64,000 bases of DNA. Origin: Treponema sp. Lineage in GTDB: Bacteria; Spirochaetota; Spirochaetia; Treponematales; Treponemataceae. Under the pieces are notes generated by a model. That model was not told the DNA's origin, searched no databases, and worked only from the letters and a program-made list of their open reading frames with translations. The stretch's first letter is position 1, and every line of letters starts with the position of its first letter. The DNA lies in NCBI GenBank assembly GCA_024682655.1, contig JAIKYZ010000085.1:1-64000 (forward strand). The letters are read 5' to 3'. Position numbers and translations under genes: made by a program. Shown here one piece after another: positions 55,684 through 64,000 of this stretch.

Positions 55684-57276
55684 ATGTTAAAGAATCTTTC
55701 ATTAATAATTAATTGTAACCAGGTTTTTATAAGACATAATGAAAAAGATGTTAAGAATAATATTCAGGTAATGAATGAATTGTTTGATGCAGTTTCAAAT
55801 GTTTATATTCCTTTACTTGATATGTTCGAAAATCTTGAAAAAGATAATATCCTTTGTAGAGTAGCTTTTGTTTTATCTCCTGTTTTGTGTAATCTTCTGT
55901 CCAACAACGAAGTTCAGGATTTATATGTAAATTATCTGGATACTCGTATAGCTTTTGGAAATGATGAACTTTTGCGCTGTAAAGGTCAGGAAAAATTAGA
56001 AAAAAATATTCAAATTACAATTGACCGTTATCAAAATCTAAAAAAAGAGTTTGTAGAAAAATATAATCAGAATCTTATTTCTGCTTTTATAAATTATATG
56101 CACAAAGGTTACATTGAATTACTTGCAACTTGTGCAACTGATATTTTTATTCCTCATTATGCAGATATGAAAGAAGTTATTTCTGCACAAATTGAATGTG
56201 GATTAAATTCTTTTAAGCAGTATTTTGGAGAAATTCCTGAAGGTTTCTGGTTACCAGACTTGGGTTATGTTGATGGTCTTGAAAAATTAATCAAGGCCTA
56301 CGGTTTTTCTTACACAATTGTAGATTCAAGATCTTTGCTGCTGGCAAAAACAATTCCTTCTACCGGTATTTTTTATCCTGTCAGAACAGAAAATTCTCTT
56401 GTATTTTTTGCTCAGGATCCTAACAGTCATGATGAGATTTATGGTGAAGGTGGATTTATAAATTCTCCTTTCTACAGAAATGAAAATAAAGACGTTGGAT
56501 TTGAACTTGAACCTGAAAATCTTAAGTCAATCTGGTCTAATGAAGCCAGCCGAATTGAAACTGGATTTAAATATTGGAACAGAAATTATAAAGATGCAGA
56601 AAAATCTATTTATGATCAGGAAACTGCAAAAAAACAGGCTCAGGACGATGCGGTTTATTTTATTCAGAAAAAAGAAGAAAAATTAAATAAAGCAGCCCAG
56701 CTTATGGCCGATTCAGATTTTGTTACTTTAATAACAACAATTGATGCTTATGAACTTTCTCAGGAATGGTTTGAAGGCGTTTATTGGCTTGAATGTTTAA
56801 TTCGTACCTCTAAAAAATCTGACATTAATCTTACAAGTCCTGGCGATATGCTGGAAAATCAGTATTCTCTTGAAAAAATTAGCCCATATTTTTCTTCATC
56901 AAATGGAGAAGGTTACGGCGAAAATCTTTTATCTAGTAAAAACTGCTGGATGATGAGATATATCAGAAAAGCCTGCGAAAGAATGGTAGACCTTGCTGAC
57001 CGTTTCCCAAATGATACTGGCTTAAAAACAAGACTTTTAAATATTGGTTCTGTAGAACTTATGATTGCCCTGTCATCTTCTCTGGCTAGAATGATTGATT
57101 GTAATGATAATCCTGATTATGCGGAAAGAAGATTTAAAGATTCAATTGAAGCTTTTACCCAGGTATTTGACTCTTTGGGCTCCAATACTGTAAGTACAGA
57201 ATGGCTTACTTCTCTTGAAGCTAAAGATTGTCTCTTCCCTTGGATGAATTACAGAGTTTTCTCTAAGAAAAAATAA
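55684..57276 (+). CDS. GH57-like (DUF1957-type) protein with altered active site
   Basis: 530 residues with the GH57 branching-enzyme outline: ATCATDIFIPHYADMKEVISAQ, EGFWLPDLGYVDGLEKL, and TTIDAYELSQEWFEGVYWLE. The usual LHxH near the N-terminus is INCNQ (N10, N12), the nucleophile Glu of WLPE is Asp (D192), and the GHWW following the second acid is SQEW, while D354 itself is kept. Glycan transfer is therefore doubtful; a binding or scaffolding role is possible. It forms an operon with the DUF4912 gene. Confidence 0.75.
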   Translation: MLKNLSLIINCNQVFIRHNEKDVKNNIQVMNELFDAVSNVYIPLLDMFENLEKDNILCRVAFVLSPVLCNLLSNNEVQDLYVNYLDTRIAFGNDELLRCKGQEKLEKNIQITIDRYQNLKKEFVEKYNQNLISAFINYMHKGYIELLATCATDIFIPHYADMKEVISAQIECGLNSFKQYFGEIPEGFWLPDLGYVDGLEKLIKAYGFSYTIVDSRSLLLAKTIPSTGIFYPVRTENSLVFFAQDPNSHDEIYGEGGFINSPFYRNENKDVGFELEPENLKSIWSNEASRIETGFKYWNRNYKDAEKSIYDQETAKKQAQDDAVYFIQKKEEKLNKAAQLMADSDFVTLITTIDAYELSQEWFEGVYWLECLIRTSKKSDINLTSPGDMLENQYSLEKISPYFSSSNGEGYGENLLSSKNCWMMRYIRKACERMVDLADRFPNDTGLKTRLLNIGSVELMIALSSSLARMIDCNDNPDYAERRFKDSIEAFTQVFDSLGSNTVSTEWLTSLEAKDCLFPWMNYRVFSKKK

Positions 57277-57315
57277 TCAAATAATAATCGAAAGATAAAA
57301 ATACTTTTCTTTATA

Positions 57316-57360
57316 AAGACAGTATAAGATTCTTTTAGAGTTTTATACTGTCTTCCATTT
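57316..57360. terminator. Intrinsic terminator overlapping the 3' end of the UPF0164 gene
   Basis: A 12-bp stem (57316-57327 with 57343-57354) is followed by a T-rich tail on the plus strand. It follows the GH57-like gene and extends over the last codons of the minus-strand gene. Confidence 0.8.
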
Positions 57361-58630
57361 TTTGTAGCATATTAATTCTAAATTGTGCAGTTTCTATTCC
57401 CAAAATAGCAGGATCAAATCTTTTGTTGAGTTTTAAGGCTTCCTGCCATAATCTGATTGCTTCTTCATATTCACGGTTTGAAAAGTGAGCCAATCCCTGC
57501 TGGTAATATTCATCTACCAAAGCATCAATTTCTGCTCTTCCTCTGTCCCCAAGTAAAAGTTTAGCAGAAATACTTATTTTGTTGAGTGGGTTAAAAGAGG
57601 AAGTCAAATCCAAAGAATAATTAAAATTCAATCTTACTTTTAAAATTTCAAACTCAAATCCAGCAGAAATCTTAGGGTTTCCACCTTTAATTTCAAATCC
57701 TCCAAGAAGGGAAGCAAATTTTGTAAATTGGAAGGCTGCTCCAAAACAGAAGTAAGGTTTTAAGTAAGTTGTGATATTAAAAAAGTTTACAGGCTGTTTA
57801 AAATCAAAAGCAATAATAAGTGGTTTTATAGGTTTTAAAGAAATACCCGCTGCAAAAATGGTGCTTAATCCTTCATCAATTTTTAATCCACTGTCCGAAG
57901 CAAAACCTGTAAGCGTAAATCCAAGATTCTGGGCAGAAAGACCAATTCTTACGTTAGGCTGTCTTGATGAATAATATTTTAAGAAATTAAACTGCATCAT
58001 CAGGCCAAGATCGAGCAGGGCTGCAAAGGCACTTTGTTCTAAACCGGAATTTGTAAGAATTTCATCACTTTCATTATCTGTAAAATCTGGCATTGATCTC
58101 CAGCCGGCCTTTACATTTGCTCCAAGGGCCAGACCTTTAAAATTATATCCCGCAAGAAAATTGTAAGAAATATTTAATCCTGCAAAAGATTCACTGTAAT
58201 AATTTGAAGCCACCCTTTCCCCAAAAAGATTGTATTCTGTAAAAGGCAGGTAAAAACTTGAAAAATAAGTTCCCAGGCCAAGGTGACCAAAACGGGTAGT
58301 GTAGGCAATTGCATCTAGTTTAGAATCTGCTATCCAGGAATTATGAAAAACGGAAAGCTGAGTTTCGCCCTGTACTGAAGAGGCCGCAGCATTGTACTGT
58401 AAAAAAGAAATATCATCTGCTAAACCTGTGTAGGCTTCTCCCATACTTTCGCTTCTTCCTCCAAAAGGAATTAAAAGAGATCGGAATGCAGTTTCACCTT
58501 CATTGTCATCAATAGCCCAGTCAAAAATTTCAGAAAGTGTAGATTCAAAATTGTCATAGGAAAGGCTGTGTAGATTTATAAAAATCGAAGAGAAAATTAT
58601 TAATGTCAGAGTAAATCTCTTTTTAAACAT
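57335..58630 (-). CDS. UPF0164 outer-membrane beta-barrel protein with C-terminal TPR
   Basis: 431 residues. A signal peptide is followed by FRSLLIPFGGRSESMGEAYTGLADDISFLQYNAAA, then many amphipathic strands, as in the treponemal UPF0164/FadL-like family. The final ~60 residues (EYYQQGLAHFSNREYEEAIRLWQEAL in short form) form a TPR-like helix pair. A role in uptake of hydrophobic compounds across the outer membrane is inferred from FadL. It is divergent from the TPR gene at 58769. Confidence 0.8.
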   Translation of the reverse strand: MFKKRFTLTLIIFSSIFINLHSLSYDNFESTLSEIFDWAIDDNEGETAFRSLLIPFGGRSESMGEAYTGLADDISFLQYNAAASSVQGETQLSVFHNSWIADSKLDAIAYTTRFGHLGLGTYFSSFYLPFTEYNLFGERVASNYYSESFAGLNISYNFLAGYNFKGLALGANVKAGWRSMPDFTDNESDEILTNSGLEQSAFAALLDLGLMMQFNFLKYYSSRQPNVRIGLSAQNLGFTLTGFASDSGLKIDEGLSTIFAAGISLKPIKPLIIAFDFKQPVNFFNITTYLKPYFCFGAAFQFTKFASLLGGFEIKGGNPKISAGFEFEILKVRLNFNYSLDLTSSFNPLNKISISAKLLLGDRGRAEIDALVDEYYQQGLAHFSNREYEEAIRLWQEALKLNKRFDPAILGIETAQFRINMLQKMEDSIKL

Positions 58631-58768
58631 AAATCTAAGTTAAAAGCCCCTGTAAATACTAAAAATATGAATTTACTTAGTAAATTCCCATTTAATAATC
58701 GGATTTTTCTCTTGTTTATATAAGTTTATTTACCGAAAATAAAGTATACTATATATAAGAAAAAGAAA

Positions 58769-61700
58769 ATGAGAAATTTTCGATTTTTTGCTTTAACATT
58801 GCTAATAATTCTCTTATCTTATCCGCTTTTTTCTAAAAGTCCAAAAGGAGCAGTGGATAATCTTGAATATGAAGAAAAAGATTTATCTCTGAGGGAAATT
58901 CGAGCCCTTATACGTCAAACAAATTATGATGAAGCACTAAAACTTTTGACAATTTATATAGACCAGAATCCAGAAAATTTTGATAATGCCCAGAGACTTG
59001 TTGCAACCATCATGGATGCAAAAAAAAGATACGCAGAAACTCTTGATAACCTGATAGAAACTATTGCCACAGATCCTGATAACAGTGAAAAAATCTATTC
59101 GATAATCCGCCAGTTAAAAAAGATTGAAAGACATCCTTCCGATGCCTCTCTTGCTTACATCGATAACATTGACAGGGTTGTAACTTTTGCCCATAACCAG
59201 AAAGAAAGTACAAGAATTATAAATACTTCAGCCCAGCTTGTTGAAAATAAAGAATTTATCCAGGCGGTTGCTGTAGTTCAGGAAGGATTTGTTCTTTGTA
59301 GGGAAGAATACGAAGACAGATGGGGTCTTGATAGTGATATTCTAAAAGAAACAGACGAAATTGTAACACAATTAAATCAAACTATTGCAGACTGGTCCTT
59401 TGAAGAATTTAATGTAGAGATTGACGAAATAATTGAAAAGTTTAATAAGGCTGTAAAAGAAGATGATTATCCACTGGCCCTTGAGTTATTTCCTCAGGTA
59501 GAAGAAATATTAAGTCGTTATTGTAATTACCGCCAGACAATGAATCAATGTGGAAAAGATCTTATAGCCTTAAACGAAAGATTAAAAGAAATGTCTGCCA
59601 CCGTTGAGGGAGAAGAACAGACTGACGAAGAATCCGAAAGAGCCTTTTTTGATTCAACCGATGCTTCTTATTTACCTTTTATGGCCCATTTTATTTTTGG
59701 AGATTCAAAAGTTGCAGGTTCCGGTTTAATTCCTTCGGTCGATTCAAAATACAACTACCTTTTAGACCTTATGAACAGCGGGGTTTATGAACAGGTTTCT
59801 TATAATTACAATTCTTATAAGGATTTCTTTAAAAATAATATTCAGGCCTTTGAAAGTCAGTCAACTAATCAAAGTTCACAGTCAATAAAAAAATTAGAAG
59901 ATTATGTTTCTTTGGAAAAGAAAATTATAGACCTTTCGGATGATATTTATCTTCAGGATCCTGATTTTGATTTATCAGCCTTCCTTAATCCACTGGCCCG
60001 TTTTGCACTTTTGGATGATTATATTGTTAACCTTGTTGAGCAGTCAGAAAGAATCTATAAGGTTAATTCTCAGATTAATGAAATTGCTGCAAATCAAAAC
60101 AAAACTTTGGATTTAATTACCAGTGCAGGGGATATAAGCAGAAAATCAATTCTTGTATCCCAGGTTTTAGATTCAACTGCAGAAATTGGAAATCTGGTTG
60201 GTGTAAAAAGTCAGCAGGAAATAGCCGCTTTTGAATGGTCTTCGGCCTATATTCAAGCCCAGGAAAAAGAATTTGAGGAACTTGATAAGCTTTATTCAGA
60301 ATATTTAAATAAAATCTTTGAAGATTCCAGCAAGAGTTTAAATCAGGGCTGGGAAAAAATCGTAGAGTATTATAAAAATTCAAGTGAAACTCTTGTAAAT
60401 GGACTTTCAAAAAATAATGATATTATTTCTCTTTACCTAAATGGTTTTACAGAAAGACTTACAAGTCAAAATCATTCTCTTTTCTTAAAACAGGCTTCTT
60501 CTGCCTTTGATTTTGAAATTTCCTCTGAAGAAAATCCCGGAGGTCTTTTATATAAATATCCTGATATCGCAGATTTGATGTCATCTTATAATATGAATCT
60601 TATTGATCAGGCTTATGTTGAAATTGATTCTTATGAAAATGTCATAATGGAAAATTACGACCGACACGAACAATGGCATTCTGATCCGGGAATATCATCT
60701 CTTATTAGTCAGGCTCAGGAATTTTTTAATCAGGAAAGAAATCTTCTGTCCCAGTTTTATAACAAAAGTGAAGAACTTAAAAATGCTTCAACTGTACAAA
60801 TTGCTGCTTCTGATATTTTACGTTCAGATGCCCAGACCGATTTTGAAGATGCAGAAGATTCCCTTAATCGCGAAAATTTTGAAAATGCCCGAAACAAACT
60901 TAAGGCAAGTAGCGAAAAATATGCCCGCGCCTTTGAAATTCAAAGTGATCTGGATTTTAGTTTAGAGTGTGATGAAAAAATTCAGGAGTTAGGACTTAAA
61001 ATCACTAGGTTAGAAAACGAAAAAGTTGTACGCGATGTCCGAGAATTAAAAACTCTTGCTAAAAATGCATATTTGGACGGAGATTTTGACTCTGCAGAAA
61101 GATATTTGACCCAGGCAGCAAACAGATGGAGTGTAACTAATTCAGAAGCTGATCCGGAAATATCAAATCTTCAGGTATTTGTTAATACAGCTATGAACTC
61201 TAAAAATGGACGTGAAATTCTTCCATCTTCTCCACAATATGAGGAAATGACTCAGTTACTTACAATTGCCTATCAGTATTATGATGAAGGACTTGTAAAA
61301 CTAAAAGAAGGTGATAAGGATGCAAGTAACCTTGATTTTGATAATTCAGAATCAAGTTTAAGACAGTTACAGCTGGTTTATCCACTGCATCAGGAAGCCG
61401 CTTTACTCAACCTTAGAATATCTAAACTCCGTGACCCTAAAAAATTCGAAGAAACTTTTGCTCAAAAAATCGAAAACGCAAGATTGATGTGTAAAAGTAA
61501 CAATTCCGAAACTAAGATGGAAGGTTATGCAAATCTTCAGGATTATTATGAACTTGATCCAAATTATAAAAATTTAAAGAATATTCTTTATCAGGCTGAA
61601 TTTGATGTAGGAATAAGACAGCATGTTGATAATTCAAATATTACAAAAGCTAAAAATCTCTACAGAGAAGCAAGAAATCTTTTCCGGTCTGGAAAACTAG

Positions 61701-61978
61701 AAGCCGCAAATGCTAAAATTTCCCAGTCTCTTGCTCTAAATCCTGATGATACTAGCGCTCAGACTCTTAGTGATAATATCAATATTGCAATTGGTGGTAC
61801 AAAAATTCCACTTTCTACCCAGGCTCAGCTTTTATATAGTAAAAGTTATGATAACTTTAATCAAAATAACTACGAAATGGCCGAATATTATATTAATAGA
61901 ATAGAAAAATTGGACCGTCGTTTTATGAATGATGATGATGTTAAGCGACTTAAAGAAAAAATTGATGCTCTCAAATAG
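58769..61978 (+). CDS. Large exported TPR-repeat protein
   Basis: 1069 residues: a signal peptide (FALTLLIILLSYPLFS), then mostly helices. TPR units are clear near both ends (IRQTNYDEALKLLTIYIDQN at the start and FRSGKLEAANAKISQSLALN near the C-terminus), with long coiled helices between. It is probably a periplasmic scaffold; the partners are unknown. The following gene starts 11 nt later, so the two are likely made together. AAGAAAAAG may be a weak ribosome site. Confidence 0.82.
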   Translation: MRNFRFFALTLLIILLSYPLFSKSPKGAVDNLEYEEKDLSLREIRALIRQTNYDEALKLLTIYIDQNPENFDNAQRLVATIMDAKKRYAETLDNLIETIATDPDNSEKIYSIIRQLKKIERHPSDASLAYIDNIDRVVTFAHNQKESTRIINTSAQLVENKEFIQAVAVVQEGFVLCREEYEDRWGLDSDILKETDEIVTQLNQTIADWSFEEFNVEIDEIIEKFNKAVKEDDYPLALELFPQVEEILSRYCNYRQTMNQCGKDLIALNERLKEMSATVEGEEQTDEESERAFFDSTDASYLPFMAHFIFGDSKVAGSGLIPSVDSKYNYLLDLMNSGVYEQVSYNYNSYKDFFKNNIQAFESQSTNQSSQSIKKLEDYVSLEKKIIDLSDDIYLQDPDFDLSAFLNPLARFALLDDYIVNLVEQSERIYKVNSQINEIAANQNKTLDLITSAGDISRKSILVSQVLDSTAEIGNLVGVKSQQEIAAFEWSSAYIQAQEKEFEELDKLYSEYLNKIFEDSSKSLNQGWEKIVEYYKNSSETLVNGLSKNNDIISLYLNGFTERLTSQNHSLFLKQASSAFDFEISSEENPGGLLYKYPDIADLMSSYNMNLIDQAYVEIDSYENVIMENYDRHEQWHSDPGISSLISQAQEFFNQERNLLSQFYNKSEELKNASTVQIAASDILRSDAQTDFEDAEDSLNRENFENARNKLKASSEKYARAFEIQSDLDFSLECDEKIQELGLKITRLENEKVVRDVRELKTLAKNAYLDGDFDSAERYLTQAANRWSVTNSEADPEISNLQVFVNTAMNSKNGREILPSSPQYEEMTQLLTIAYQYYDEGLVKLKEGDKDASNLDFDNSESSLRQLQLVYPLHQEAALLNLRISKLRDPKKFEETFAQKIENARLMCKSNNSETKMEGYANLQDYYELDPNYKNLKNILYQAEFDVGIRQHVDNSNITKAKNLYREARNLFRSGKLEAANAKISQSLALNPDDTSAQTLSDNINIAIGGTKIPLSTQAQLLYSKSYDNFNQNNYEMAEYYINRIEKLDRRFMNDDDVKRLKEKIDALK

Positions 61979-61989
61979 GATACTTGTTG

Positions 61990-64000
61990 ATGTTTAAAAT
62001 AGATAAAAAGTTCAAAAATATAATTTTCCTCTTACTTTTTTCTTTATTTGCTTTTAATGCTTATTCTCAAGAACTTTATTGGGAGCGTCCCCTTGTAATT
62101 ACAAAAACAGATGCGAGATTCCCAAGGGTAATTTCAAATGAAAATGCAAATATTGTAATCTGGCAGGAAGTTGACGAAAAAAAACATGAGATTTACCTTT
62201 CCTCTAGAAATTATAAAGATTTAGACAATTATCAGGATAGTTTACGTTTTGCAGGACCTTTTGCCTATTCTGGAGACAGTGTTCCAGATTTATTTTCTGC
62301 CGCAATTAATAAAAAAGGAATTCTTCTTGTAACTGCAATCGACAGTGTAGGCGGCATACATCTCTATTCTTCCGAGAATTATGGAAATTCATTTACTCAC
62401 CGTAATTTAAGTAGTAAAGAAATAATGGTTGCCCCAAGGCTTTATGTTGATATAAATGATAATTTTAGGATTTTTACCTCTGTAGGTGCAGATATTTCCT
62501 TTTCAATTTATACAGCCACATCAAAAGATGGTTTAAATTGGTCAGATTTTGAAGAATTTGCTGGTTCTAAAGATATGAGACTTCCTTTTGTTCCAGTATT
62601 GATTCCATATAATAATGAAGATTATGTTGTTTTTCAGGCCCAGTATTTAATTCCCGGAAGACAGCAGACAATTTACCAATTATATATGACTCATTCTGCG
62701 GATGGAGTTAACTGGTCTTCCCCTCTTTTAGTTACTGATCATAAATCTTTATTAAATGGTGACCGAAAGAATTTTTATGAATATGCAAATCAAAGACCAT
62801 ATTTATACAATTTTAAAGATAAACTCTATCTTGCCTGGGAAAGGTCAGAAACTTCTAATACGGTAATTTATGTTGCTGAATTAACAGACCAGGGAATTTT
62901 GCAAAGAAGTGTTGATGATTTATCGGGCAGGGGAACAGCCAGCCGTCCAATTATTTTTGAATACCAGGATAATTTATATACCAGCTGGTTCGACACCCGA
63001 CGTGGACAGGAATCCCTTTACCTTGCTAAAAAGAATGGAAATATTTGGGATTCTTCTACACTTGTTGCAGATTCTAATTCTAACCTTTATGTTTATCCCT
63101 TACTTGTAAGTAAAAAAAATGAAAAATCTAAACTGATGAATTTTATTTATCAGCAGGTAGACACAAAAAAAAGAAATTCAATTGCCTTACTTTCACCAGA
63201 CCTTTATGCAGCGCCACCTTCTTTTTCTCCACAAAATTTCAGGGCTGACCATAAATCTAAAAATCTGGATGTAAAAGTAAAGATTAACTTCCCTGATGAT
63301 ATTTCAAGAATTCGTGGTTATTCTTATACCTGGTCAAAAAATCCAGATACAGAACCAAGAAATATGCTTTTAAATACAATTCGTGATGAAAACTTAAAAT
63401 TAAAGGCAGACAAAGGCGATGGTGATTATTATTTAAAAGTAAAAGTTCAGGATAGAGCTGGAAACTGGTCACAAGCTGCAACTTTAACTTACAGACTGGA
63501 TACCATGCCTCCTAAAGCACCAAAAATCAATCTGGATAATCTTGATGAAAATAAATTACTGTCTTCAAATAATTTTAATTTTACCTGGGAAAGTTCCCCT
63601 GATCCGGATGCAATTTCCTATTTATACAGTATAGAAAAAATTTCAGATGTTCCAAGAATAATTACCCAAAGTAAAAAACATCCCCTTAGAGCTTCTCCAG
63701 AAAGATTAAAAAAAGAGTGCAGTGCTTTGCAAGAAAGATTTAACAATTATCTTCCTAAACTTAAAAATAAAAGACCGGCACATTCAACTACAAATCTGAA
63801 TACTTCCCGCTACTATAATTTAACTAATGGCCTTTATGCAATTTTAGTTTCTGCGGTAGATGATGTTGGAAATGTCAGCTTACCTCAGGTAGAAATGTTT
63901 ATTTTAAATAAATATGAGCCTACAACTTACATCACCTCTGTATCAAAAGAAGAAACTCAACAGTTTGATAATGTTCTTACAATTTTTGGTGGTGGCTTTA
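61990..64000 (+). CDS. Exported sialidase/propeller-like protein (3' end off window)
   Basis: 670 codons without a stop, running past the window edge. Signal peptide KNIIFLLLFSLFAFNAYS. Residues ~25-400 contain repeated SxDGxNW-type units (ATSKDGLNWSDF, THSADGVNWSSP, and YSSENYGNSFTHR), the Asp-box pattern of six-bladed sialidase folds. Later parts (KVQDRAGNWSQAATLTY, SAVDDVGNVSLPQ) look like Ig/FN3-type modules. Catalytic sialidase residues were not identified. AGGA lies 9 nt before the ATG. Confidence 0.78.
   Translation, partial: MFKIDKKFKNIIFLLLFSLFAFNAYSQELYWERPLVITKTDARFPRVISNENANIVIWQEVDEKKHEIYLSSRNYKDLDNYQDSLRFAGPFAYSGDSVPDLFSAAINKKGILLVTAIDSVGGIHLYSSENYGNSFTHRNLSSKEIMVAPRLYVDINDNFRIFTSVGADISFSIYTATSKDGLNWSDFEEFAGSKDMRLPFVPVLIPYNNEDYVVFQAQYLIPGRQQTIYQLYMTHSADGVNWSSPLLVTDHKSLLNGDRKNFYEYANQRPYLYNFKDKLYLAWERSETSNTVIYVAELTDQGILQRSVDDLSGRGTASRPIIFEYQDNLYTSWFDTRRGQESLYLAKKNGNIWDSSTLVADSNSNLYVYPLLVSKKNEKSKLMNFIYQQVDTKKRNSIALLSPDLYAAPPSFSPQNFRADHKSKNLDVKVKINFPDDISRIRGYSYTWSKNPDTEPRNMLLNTIRDENLKLKADKGDGDYYLKVKVQDRAGNWSQAATLTYRLDTMPPKAPKINLDNLDENKLLSSNNFNFTWESSPDPDAISYLYSIEKISDVPRIITQSKKHPLRASPERLKKECSALQERFNNYLPKLKNKRPAHSTTNLNTSRYYNLTNGLYAILVSAVDDVGNVSLPQVEMFILNKYEPTTYITSVSKEETQQFDNVLTIFGGGF

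Overview
The window is AT-rich and gene-dense and looks like a chromosomal segment of a spirochaete, most likely a Treponema. The evidence is protein content: a UPF0164/FadL-like outer-membrane protein of the treponemal type, a DUF4912 protein next to a GH57-like protein, large periplasmic TPR proteins, several HD-GYP proteins, and sigma-28-type promoter sequences. No rRNA or tRNA gene was seen, so the genus is an inference from proteins.

Layout. 1-1284: enolase (minus, 3' end cut by the window edge). 1518-7956: membrane HD-GYP protein, TtcA-like tRNA thiolase, a minus-strand SDR-pncB pair, and a HAD phosphatase. 8012-10789: mnmG and rpsU, flanked by two near-identical 121-bp repeats that each fold into three hairpins. 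10798-12849: hslVU protease. 13034-28531: a long co-directional cluster encoding a reduced type II secretion machine (secretin, ATPase, inner-membrane platform, major pseudopilin, three unrecognised membrane proteins), then a lipoprotein, a small exported protein, a clostripain-family protease and a 2113-residue Rhs/YD-repeat protein with a Sec signal and a papain/NlpC-like C-terminal domain. 28612-35649: His-rich CobW GTPase, then dut-lptF-lptG-tgt-HEAT-repeat protein. 35706-41790: DEAH helicase and CapA-like lipoprotein (minus), GH3 lipoprotein and RNA m5C methyltransferase (plus). 41831-45620: GAF-HD-GYP protein convergent with the infC-rpmI-rplT-coiled coil-zapA-DUF188 operon. 45813-50847: RNA methyltransferase, sppA with a DUF975 membrane protein, dus, and a PilZ-like protein. 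50976-57276: glyS, an aldo-keto reductase homologue lacking most catalytic residues, a degenerate HD-GYP protein, a candidate sigma-28-driven small RNA, and a DUF4912/GH57-like pair. 57335-64000: UPF0164 protein, a 1069-residue TPR protein and a sialidase/propeller-like exported protein that runs off the end.

Themes. (1) The 13-28.5 kb cluster reads as a secretion machine encoded with its probable substrates. (2) About ten genes have a TATAAT-like hexamer ending 5-7 nt before the ATG and no Shine-Dalgarno sequence, which predicts leaderless mRNAs. (3) Three HD-GYP proteins and one PilZ-like protein point to c-di-GMP signalling; one HD-GYP is degenerate and has a sigma-28-like promoter. (4) At least three proteins (AKR, GH57-like, HD-GYP) keep their fold signatures but lack catalytic residues. 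(5) Intrinsic terminators sit between, and in two cases inside, convergent genes. The only gene-free stretch over 300 bases is 54682-55006; it holds the candidate small RNA and promoters.
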